A stretch of DNA of 5,365 bases from Oscillospiraceae bacterium (GTDB lineage Bacteria > Bacillota > Clostridia > Oscillospirales > UBA929). Position 1 is the first letter of the stretch. Each line of letters starts with the position of its first letter. The translations under genes were made by a program, and so were the position numbers. The stretch is from positions 1 through 5,365 of the forward strand of contig WRLJ01000131.1 in NCBI GenBank assembly GCA_009777685.1, written 5' to 3'. Positions 1-4,134 of this stretch are shown here, one piece after another. Below the pieces are notes generated by a model that saw nothing but the letters and a program-made list of their open reading frames with translations, was not told the DNA's origin and did not search any database.

Positions 1-10
1 CCCGCATTTT

Positions 11-46
11 CCGCCCTCCCGGCGGACGCACACAGTGCGTCCCTAC
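11..46 (+). repeat. REP-like hairpin pair ending in CCCTAC
   Basis: Two adjoining inverted repeats. CCGCC (11-15) pairs with GGCGG (21-25) around CTCCC. GGACGCAC (24-31) pairs perfectly with GTGCGTCC (35-42) around ACA. The second hairpin runs into CCCTAC at 41-46, the foot shared by the other members of this family in the window. The two hairpins overlap by two bases, so they may be alternative structures or a composite two-hairpin unit like the one at 1206-1252. Confidence 0.6.
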
Positions 47-82
47 AGGAAAACGGGGGATCCGAAGATGTCTGTCATGTTA

Positions 83-222
83 GGGCCGTTCCCTGTGGAG
101 ACAGCAAAGAAAGTGCAAGGGTATGGCCGGGACGTGCGAACAAGACAAAAAGGGAGAAACCCCGAAGTCGAGGCCAGGACAGCCCGGACAAGACCCTTAC
201 GGTAAACAGTAGTGCCTTGCAC
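83..222 (+). ncRNA. Candidate structured RNA (nested helices)
   Basis: A non-coding stretch with nested complementary segments. GTGCAAGG (113-120) pairs with CCTTGCAC (215-222). Inside it TGGCC (124-128) pairs with GGCCA (172-176), then GAC (144-146) with GTC (167-169), then GGG (152-154) with CCC (160-162) around AGAAA. A separate hairpin CTGT-GGAG-ACAG lies at 93-104. Alternative pairings also exist: CCGGG 127-131 with CCCGG 183-187, AAGGGT 117-122 with ACCCTT 193-198, and CCGT 86-89 with ACGG 199-202, so either the fold or the call could be wrong. The loops are A-rich, as in compact structured RNAs. I do not see a clear promoter or terminator for it. Its size and likely clostridial host make the raiA class worth testing, but I cannot match it to that consensus from memory. 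Both the strand and the ends are uncertain. Confidence 0.3.
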
Positions 223-255
223 AAAGCAAAACCCCCGTATGACCCGCGAGAGGGG

Positions 256-309
256 CTGGGGGACTGCCAAGTTCCCCAGTGGGGGGCTCCGGGGGAGACC
301 TCCCCCGGA
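256..309 (+). repeat. Two adjacent strong GC-rich hairpins
   Basis: CTGGGGGACT (256-265) pairs with AGTTCCCCAG (270-279) across the loop GCCA, ten pairs including one G-U. Eight bases later TCCGGGGGAG (288-297) pairs perfectly with CTCCCCCGGA (300-309), leaving two unpaired bases, so the outer eight or nine pairs would form in practice. Neither is followed by a T-tract, so these are not ordinary intrinsic terminators. The G-U pair is tolerated only in a plus-strand transcript. Both look like a palindromic repeat class distinct from the CCCTAC family, or the 3' part of the upstream RNA candidate. Confidence 0.55.
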
Positions 310-359
310 AATGCCTGAAGACTACCCAAACCAACAGCCGCACGGGCAAACGGTGAAAA

Positions 360-388
360 CCCGTTCCCCGAAGTTTGCGGATAACCCT
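360..388 (+). repeat. Direct repeat copy A
   Basis: This segment starts CCCGTT, contains TTTGCGGATAACCCT and lies two bases before the palindrome at 391. A close copy lies at 533-563, also directly before a palindrome. The two copies differ by a 2-base indel and a few substitutions. Confidence 0.65.
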
Positions 389-390
389 GC

Positions 391-416
391 GGGACGCCGA
401 GGTCTGCGTCCCCTAC
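391..416 (+). repeat. REP-like palindrome 1
   Basis: GGGACGC (391-397) pairs with GCGTCCC (406-412) around CGAGGTCT, and the right arm runs into CCCTAC (411-416). The loop shares CGAGGTC with the two identical copies at 441 and 565, while the stem bases differ in a compensated way. Confidence 0.7.
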
Positions 417-417
417 G

Positions 418-440
418 GTGGGTGCGGCGGGGCACCCCAC
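418..440 (+). repeat. Imperfect hairpin between REP-like units
   Basis: GTGGGTGC (418-425) pairs with GCACCCCAC (432-440) with one bulged C, around GGCGGG. It fills the space between palindromes 1 and 2 exactly, so it may be a diverged member of the same array; it lacks the CCCTAC foot. Confidence 0.5.
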
Positions 441-466
441 GGCGCGCCGAGGTCGTCGCGCCCTAC
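441..466 (+). repeat. REP-like palindrome 2
   Basis: GGCGCG (441-446) pairs with CGCGCC (457-462) around a ten-base loop containing CCGAGGTC, and the unit ends in CCCTAC (461-466). All 26 bases are identical to the unit at 565-590, which points to recent duplication or active maintenance. Confidence 0.75.
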
Positions 467-487
467 GCAGGGCGGGCGCAAACCCCT

Positions 488-513
488 GTAGGGGACGCGG
501 CCCTCCGCGTCCC
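488..513 (-). repeat. REP-like palindrome 3, inverted orientation
   Basis: Here the foot is on the left: GTAGGG at 488-493, then GGGACGCGG (492-500) pairing perfectly with CCGCGTCCC (505-513) around CCCT. Its orientation is opposite to palindromes 1, 2 and 4, so units 2 and 3 sit with their CTAC/GTAG feet facing each other across about 21 bases. Confidence 0.7.
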
Positions 514-532
514 GCCGGATTTCTGAGCATTT

Positions 533-563
533 CCCGTTTTCCCAAGAGTTTGCAGATAACCCT
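533..563 (+). repeat. Direct repeat copy B
   Basis: This is the second copy of the segment at 360-388. It starts CCCGTT, contains TTTGCAGATAACCCT, and lies immediately before palindrome 4. The conservation of sequence plus adjoining palindrome suggests that the duplicated unit was larger than the palindrome itself. Confidence 0.65.
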
Positions 564-564
564 C

Positions 565-590
565 GGCGCGCCGAGGTCGTCGCGCCCTAC
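565..590 (+). repeat. REP-like palindrome 4 (identical to palindrome 2)
   Basis: GGCGCG (565-570) pairs with CGCGCC (581-586), with the CCGAGGTC loop and the CCCTAC foot at 585-590. It is an exact 26-base copy of 441-466. It ends about 21 bases before the -35 region of the next gene. Confidence 0.75.
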
Positions 591-611
591 AATCCGCGGA
601 CGGCAATTCAT

Positions 612-641
612 TTGCGTCTGGTGCGCTTGACATGCTATAAT
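612..641 (+). promoter_or_regulatory. Promoter of the thioredoxin-fold gene, extended -10
   Basis: A perfect TATAAT (636-641) is preceded by TGC (633-635), an extended -10, with a weak -35 TTGCGT (612-617) at 18-base spacing. The predicted start near 648 leaves the ribosome binding site (657-665) intact. A good TTGACA at 627-632 also exists, but its best -10 (TATACC, 651-656) would start transcription inside the ribosome binding site, so I favour the extended -10. Confidence 0.6.
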
Positions 642-674
642 AAAATTCATTATACCGGAAAGGGGAAACAGACC

Positions 675-1169
675 ATGCGTAAACTGGAAATCTTTCTGGA
701 CCACACCTGCCCGTATTGCCTGAAAGGATACGAGACCCTGAAGGAGCTGCTGCCGCGGCATCCGGACATCGAGGCCGTCTGGCGGCCCTGCGAGGCGCAT
801 CCGAGGCCGGAGCGGCATGGTATGCACAGCGATCTCTGCATACAGGGGATGTTCTTCGCCCTTGAGCAGGGCGCGGATGTGTGGGACTACCACGACCGTA
901 TGTTCAGCGCCGCGCAAACGGAGCGGGTGAACATAGAGGACCCGGAGACGCTGGCGGCCCGTGTCCGCGGGCTGCTGGATCCGGACGCCTTCCTCGGCGC
1001 GCTCCGGAGCGGCCGGTACGAAAAAGCTGTGACCGACGGCAATGACTATGCCTACGAGCAGTCGGAGGTATGGTATCTGCCGGCGTTCCGGATGAACGGG
1101 CGGAAGCTGGACGCCGCCGGGGGCGTCGGGGTCAGCAGAGAGCAGCTTGCGGATTTTTTGAAGGGGTAG
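675..1169 (+). CDS. DsbA-like thioredoxin-fold protein (CPYC), cytoplasmic
   Basis: Probably a thiol-disulfide oxidoreductase of the DsbA/FrnE-like thioredoxin superfamily, 164 residues. A beta strand (LEIFLD, 4-9) leads to the active site C12-P-Y-C15 at the start of a helix. A helical middle part follows (about 50-125), and then LPAF with Pro136 at the place of the conserved cis-proline that faces the CXXC pair. There is no signal peptide or membrane segment, so it should act in the cytoplasm, unlike classical periplasmic DsbA. Cys39 and Cys55 are extra cysteines. The start at 675 is set by GGAAAGGGG (657-665), 9 bases upstream; an in-frame ATG at 612 lies in the promoter and lacks a site. 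The gene seems to be transcribed alone, with the next gene 150 bases away and its own binding site. The substrate is unknown. DsbA-family isomerases lacking redox function are an alternative, but the intact CPYC argues against that. Confidence 0.8.
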   Translation: MRKLEIFLDHTCPYCLKGYETLKELLPRHPDIEAVWRPCEAHPRPERHGMHSDLCIQGMFFALEQGADVWDYHDRMFSAAQTERVNIEDPETLAARVRGLLDPDAFLGALRSGRYEKAVTDGNDYAYEQSEVWYLPAFRMNGRKLDAAGGVGVSREQLADFLKG

Positions 1170-1205
1170 TACAGTGTAAAATCTAACGGTTTACGCCGGT
1201 TGCGG

Positions 1206-1252
1206 GGGCGGCCGTCCCGGTCGCCCGCGGACGCCATATATGGCGTCCCTAC
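1206..1252 (+). repeat. Two-hairpin REP-like unit ending in CCCTAC
   Basis: The left hairpin is GGGCGGCC (1206-1213) with GGTCGCCC (1219-1226), including one G-U pair. The right hairpin is a perfect 20-base palindrome, GGACGCC-ATATAT-GGCGTCC (1229-1248), running into CCCTAC (1247-1252). The left foot, where GTAGGG would be expected for an inverted partner, reads GTTGCGGGG (1199-1207) and seems degenerate. It lies between the thioredoxin-fold and DUF2284 genes. No T-tract follows, so it is not a standard terminator, though it could stall or shield the upstream transcript. Confidence 0.65.
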
Positions 1253-1319
1253 ATAGACGTCATGTTTTAGATGTTACGTTGTAGTAAGATCATGATACCG
1301 GAACAGGAGGAGACATTCT

Positions 1320-1835
1320 ATGTCTGATATACAAAAATACACACAGCTCGCGCTGGATCACGGAGCGGAGCACGCGGTCCGGGTGACGCCGGAGGATATC
1401 GTGTTCGACGGGAGAACGCTGCTCAAGTGTATGTTCGGCTGCTCCAGCTGGGGCAGAGGCCCCACCTGCCCGTCGCGCGAGGGGTTCCTCAAACCGTGGG
1501 AGTTTGAGCCGCTGCTGCGGAAATACAAGCACGTTCTGATCCTTCACGCGCAAGATAAGAAGGCCGCGCAGGCCGCGGCGTTCGCGGTGGAGCGGGCGGC
1601 GTTTCTGGACGGCGATGTGCTGGCGTTTTCCATGTCGGACTGCGCGCTGTGCGCCGAATGCGCCGGAAGAAGCGGCGAAAAATGCCGGAATGTGCGCCAG
1701 GCCCGCCCGTCCTTTCACAGCGTCGGCATTGATACCTTCGCGACGGCGCGAAAGCTCGGCCTGCCGCTGTTCGTGCTGCAAGACGAAAGCGAGACCGACC
1801 GGCAGAACTGGTACGCCGCGGTCTGGCTGAACTGA
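1320..1835 (+). CDS. DUF2284 cysteine-rich predicted metal-binding protein
   Basis: A 171-residue protein matching the DUF2284 family, annotated as predicted metal-binding; no biochemical role is established to my knowledge. The N-terminal half has Cys37, Cys41 and Cys50 in a K-C-x3-C-x8-C-P pattern followed by S-R-E-G. The C-terminal half has C108-x2-C-x2-C114 and then Cys122, an iron-sulfur-like spacing, followed by the family's ARPS-x4-GID segment (128-138). Seven well-placed cysteines make an Fe-S cluster or other metal site plausible. No signal peptide or membrane segment is visible, so it is cytoplasmic. The start is firm: AGGAGGAG (1305-1312) lies 7 bases upstream. I see no convincing promoter between the upstream repeat and the start; TAAGAT (1285-1290) is a weak -10 candidate. 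It converges with the nitroreductase gene, with 17 bases between stops. Confidence 0.85.
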   Translation: MSDIQKYTQLALDHGAEHAVRVTPEDIVFDGRTLLKCMFGCSSWGRGPTCPSREGFLKPWEFEPLLRKYKHVLILHAQDKKAAQAAAFAVERAAFLDGDVLAFSMSDCALCAECAGRSGEKCRNVRQARPSFHSVGIDTFATARKLGLPLFVLQDESETDRQNWYAAVWLN

Positions 1836-1852
1836 GCGAGCCTCGGCTCCGG

Positions 1853-2590
1853 TCACGGGTCGCTTTTCGTAAACGCCGCGCCGTTCCCGAACGCCCAGGC
1901 CCCGCCGCCCGCGCCCAGCTCGAAGTGCAGCTTGGCAATGCCCAGATCAAGGGCGGCGCCCGCGGCGTTGATGTCCTCCGCCGAGGCGGTCACGGCCCCG
2001 TCCCTGTACGCAAACGTCACCGGCTGGCGGTTGACGGCGGACGGCGCTTTTTGCGCGGCGTTCATGCCGGACAGGAACCATTCGGGCACAGGCCCGTCCG
2101 CTGTGTACATCTGTTCAGCCGTTTTGGATGTGCGGTGGGTGAGCCTGTGAAGCAGCCTTTCCCGGACGCTTAATTTCGGCGGCGTCTTCCCGACGGTAAT
2201 GGCGCAGGCGATGCTTTCGCCGTCCTCCGTCTCGACGGGACAGAGCTTGCGGTCAAACGTGCCGCCGACCCAGCATGTGCCCAGCCCCAGCGCCGTCGCG
2301 TGGAGGATCAGCCACTGGCCGTAATATCCCAGCTTCTCCAGCCGGAGCCTGTCGGAATCGTCCCCGATCAGCGCGATATAATTCCGCACGCCGAAAAACA
2401 TGCCGTAGCTTCTGCGCAACCCGTTGAACGCCTTCCCGTTGTCCAAAACGAGCCGCATTTTCAGGTTTTCTTTCTCGCCCAGTCCGGCGATGAAGGTTTC
2501 CAAAACCTCCGCGGCGGACGGCGGCAATCTCTCCGGCACATATTTACGGCGGGAGCGGCGGTCCTCAATTGCCCTTAGCAAATCAGCCAT
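1853..2590 (-). CDS. Nitroreductase family protein, TM1586-like
   Basis: A 245-residue flavoprotein-type protein of the nitroreductase superfamily, closest in layout to the putative TM1586 nitroreductase family, in which two half-domains sit in one chain instead of a homodimer. The N-terminal RRSRRKY (11-17) fits the usual Arg-rich FMN-phosphate contact. LEKLGYYGQWLILHATALGL (84-103) is the core helix, leading to GTCWVGG. The second half has APSAVNRQP (182-190), resembling the PSxxNxQP motif, and ALDLGIAKLHFEL (213-225). FMN binding and NAD(P)H-dependent reduction are known for the superfamily; the substrate here is unknown. No signal peptide. The start is set by AAAGGAGG (complement of 2599-2606), 8 bases upstream. 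A near-consensus promoter lies at 2707-2735. The gene is divergent from the solute-binding protein gene and convergent with the DUF2284 gene. Confidence 0.85.
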   Translation of the reverse strand: MADLLRAIEDRRSRRKYVPERLPPSAAEVLETFIAGLGEKENLKMRLVLDNGKAFNGLRRSYGMFFGVRNYIALIGDDSDRLRLEKLGYYGQWLILHATALGLGTCWVGGTFDRKLCPVETEDGESIACAITVGKTPPKLSVRERLLHRLTHRTSKTAEQMYTADGPVPEWFLSGMNAAQKAPSAVNRQPVTFAYRDGAVTASAEDINAAGAALDLGIAKLHFELGAGGGAWAFGNGAAFTKSDP

Positions 2591-2706
2591 GACGAAATCC
2601 TCCTTTGATGTGTCCGGTCCTTTCCGTGACCGCGGGCGCCCTGCCGCATCCCCGCCCGTTGCCCGTTGTGTTCCTATCCCGCGTCATGCCATGCGCCGCG
2701 GGCGCT

Positions 2707-2735
2707 ATTGTATCATGTAACCCCAACACCGTCAA
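2707..2735 (-). promoter_or_regulatory. Promoter of the nitroreductase gene
   Basis: Read on the minus strand: TTGACG (2735-2730), a 17-base spacer, then TACAAT (2712-2707), preceded by TGA as an extended -10. Each hexamer is one base from consensus and the spacing is ideal. Transcription would start near 2700, giving a leader of about 110 bases before the start codon. Confidence 0.75.
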
Positions 2736-2762
2736 TGAAATTCTTCCCGCAGCTATACCACC

Positions 2763-2799
2763 ATAGGTACTATATGAGCGCAAAAATCTTTGCTATACT
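2763..2799 (+). promoter_or_regulatory. Promoter of the solute-binding protein gene, with dyad
   Basis: TATACT (2794-2799) is preceded by TGC (2791-2793), an extended -10. The -35 region at 17-base spacing (TATATG, 2771-2776) is poor, suggesting reliance on the extended -10 or on an activator. The symmetric ATAG-GTA-CTAT (2763-2773) overlaps the -35 region and may be an operator, and a TACC/GGTA pair (2756-2759, 2766-2769) overlaps it. The predicted leader is about 70 bases. Confidence 0.5.
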
Positions 2800-2877
2800 G
2801 TTTTGTGTGCCGCGGGAAACGGGAACGCCGGAGCGGCGTGACAAAAAATTGATACGCGGCATCAGGAGGTCAAAGCC

Positions 2878-3939
2878 ATGAAAAACACAAGCAACGCACA
2901 CAAGCCGGAGAAGAAGAATCAAAAACGCGCGGGAACGGGCATTCCGCGTATCCTTTTGCTGCTCCTGGCGGTAGCCGCGCTCGCCGTGAATCTGGCGGCT
3001 TGCGCCCAAACCCCCGAACCGCCCGGGCCGCTGGTTCTGTACACCTCCATGAAGGACTCGCTGATTGCGGCGTTGGCGGAGGATTTCCAGGACAAGCACC
3101 CCCATATCGCGCTCGAGACCCGCATTGACGGCGCGGGGAGCCTGATGGCGCGCATCGAGGCCGAGCGCGGGGAGGGGCAAATCCTCGCCGACCTTCTCTG
3201 GACAAGCGAGATACCGGATTTCTACTGGATGAAGGACGAGGGTCTGCTGCTGCCGTACAGCCCCGCCGGCGCGGACCAGGCGTTCAATCCGCTGGAGAAT
3301 ACCGGCGGCTGCTTCTTTCCCGCCCGTTTGGGCACGATGGGCATCGCGTATAACACGGACCGGATTCAAACGCCTCCGGCCTCCTGGCATGACCTTGCGG
3401 GGCCGGATTATACGGACGGCTTTGCCATCGCCAACCCCGAAACCTCGGGAACGGCCCTGATGGCCGTAATTCTGCTCACAGAGGCCTTCGGCGAACCGTT
3501 CTTCCATGACCTGAGGGCAAACGGCGGGATTACGGGCGGGGGCTCAACCCAGGTGGTGGACGCCGTGGCCGCGGGCGATCTCGCCGCCTGTCTGGCGGTG
3601 GATTACATCACCTTTGATAAGGCGAAAGCCGGCGCGCCGATCGCCCTTGCCTATCCGCCGGAAATGATCGTCATCCCCAGCCCCGCGGCGATTTTCAAGG
3701 ACAGCCCCAACACCGCCGCCGCGAAACAATTCGCGGATTATCTCCTCACGCCGGACGCCCAGCAAATCATCGCGAATACCGGCACCCTCCCCGTGCTGGA
3801 CGGGATATCCGTGCCGGCTGAATACAACATCCCCCCAAGCGCCGGGGCGATGGCGCGCGCCATTGAGGTAAACGACGCGGATATACTGAACGGGAAGGAC
3901 GCGATCGTGGGCGCGTTTCTTGACATTATGCGCGGGTGA
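2878..3939 (+). CDS. Lipoprotein solute-binding protein, Fe3+/2-AEP ABC type
   Basis: A 353-residue extracellular substrate-binding protein of an ABC importer. The N-terminus has a long basic region (1-24), a hydrophobic core (25-38) and a lipobox L39-A-A-C42, so Cys42 should be lipidated and the protein tethered outside the membrane. The mature part starts with LVLYTSMKDSLIAAL (52-66) and has GIAYNTD (155-161), SWHDL (169-173) and IANPETSGTA (184-193), all typical of the family that binds ferric iron, thiamine or 2-aminoethylphosphonate. VDYITF (241-246) lies where iron binders usually carry a paired tyrosine; only one Tyr is present. The true ligand cannot be read from sequence. The start is set by AGGAGGT (2864-2870), 7 bases upstream. 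No permease or ATPase gene adjoins it, and a strong terminator follows, so the transporter partners must lie elsewhere or be shared. Confidence 0.85.
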   Translation: MKNTSNAHKPEKKNQKRAGTGIPRILLLLLAVAALAVNLAACAQTPEPPGPLVLYTSMKDSLIAALAEDFQDKHPHIALETRIDGAGSLMARIEAERGEGQILADLLWTSEIPDFYWMKDEGLLLPYSPAGADQAFNPLENTGGCFFPARLGTMGIAYNTDRIQTPPASWHDLAGPDYTDGFAIANPETSGTALMAVILLTEAFGEPFFHDLRANGGITGGGSTQVVDAVAAGDLAACLAVDYITFDKAKAGAPIALAYPPEMIVIPSPAAIFKDSPNTAAAKQFADYLLTPDAQQIIANTGTLPVLDGISVPAEYNIPPSAGAMARAIEVNDADILNGKDAIVGAFLDIMRG

Positions 3940-3968
3940 TCTTCCGGCGGCCCGGACCGGAACGCGGC

Positions 3969-4008
3969 AAACCCCCGCCGGCGATTCGTTTGCCGGCGGG
4001 GGTTTCTT
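3969..4008 (+). terminator. Intrinsic terminator after the solute-binding protein gene
   Basis: A perfect 14-base-pair stem, AAACCCCCGCCGGC (3969-3982) with GCCGGCGGGGGTTT (3992-4005), closes a 9-base loop and ends in TTTCTT. It begins 30 bases after the stop codon and marks the solute-binding protein gene as the end of its transcript. The opposite strand has only three T's after the stem, so action is mainly on the plus strand. Confidence 0.9.
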
Positions 4009-4053
4009 CCGTCCCGCCGGTCCGCCCGCGCGGCGGACGCGGCAAAAAAACCA

Positions 4054-4082
4054 TGGAAATATGACACAGGCTGTGCTACAAT
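4054..4082 (+). promoter_or_regulatory. Promoter of the GH127 gene, with internal dyad
   Basis: TGGAAA (4054-4059), a 17-base spacer and TACAAT (4077-4082), preceded by TGC (4074-4076) as an extended -10. The spacer contains the symmetric CACAG-G-CTGTG (4065-4075), abutting the -10, a position where a bound repressor would block polymerase. Since a terminator lies just upstream, this is likely the main promoter of the glycosidase gene. Confidence 0.6.
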
Positions 4083-4134
4083 GGGAGGGCGGGCTTGAGC
4101 GAGGAAGTATGGGACTGAAGGAGGGAGCCCCCCG

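Larger units (their letters stand above)
1..611. other. Non-coding, repeat-rich intergenic region
   Basis: No credible gene is present. The open frames here, on both strands, run through palindromic repeats, are rich in Arg, Pro and Gly, match no family I recognise and lack a suitably placed ribosome binding site. Instead the stretch holds, in order: a CCCTAC-ended hairpin pair (11-46), a block of nested inverted repeats that may be a structured RNA (83-222), two adjacent strong hairpins (256-309), and a cluster of palindromic repeats (391-590) flanked by two copies of a 29-31 nt direct repeat. The promoter of the thioredoxin-fold gene begins at its right end. Confidence 0.75.

Noticed and set aside
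311..388. Group II intron fragment
   Set aside because: Only a GAAA-capped hairpin is suggestive. The domain V base and AGC triad, other domains and a reverse transcriptase are absent.
212..526. Plus-strand 104-codon frame in the left intergenic region
   Set aside because: It consists largely of translated hairpin repeats, with no ribosome binding site and no recognisable domain.
391..590. CRISPR array
   Set aside because: The repeats are palindromes of differing sequence, in both orientations, with irregular spacing and no cas genes; this is not a repeat-spacer pattern.
627..656. TTGACA-based promoter with -10 at 651-656
   Set aside because: Its start site would remove most of the ribosome binding site at 657-665, whereas the extended -10 TGC-TATAAT fits the leader better. 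It may still contribute.
75..917. Minus-strand 280-codon open frame
   Set aside because: It runs antisense to the thioredoxin-fold gene and through the palindromic repeats, resembles no family, and has low-complexity Arg/Pro/Gly-rich composition from high-GC reverse frames.
1838..1849. Bidirectional terminator between the convergent genes
   Set aside because: GAGC-CTCG-GCTC is only a four-pair stem and neither strand has a T-tract after it, so it does not support a terminator call.
2825..2839. Hairpin ACGCC-GGAGC-GGCGT in the leader of the solute-binding protein gene
   Set aside because: A five-pair stem followed by A's, with no T-tract and no overlap with the ribosome binding site; no role could be supported.
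4020..4038. Second terminator, GTCCGCC with GGCGGAC
   Set aside because: A perfect seven-pair stem, but on the plus strand it is followed by A's, and on the minus strand the T-run precedes the hairpin, so it does not fit an intrinsic terminator.
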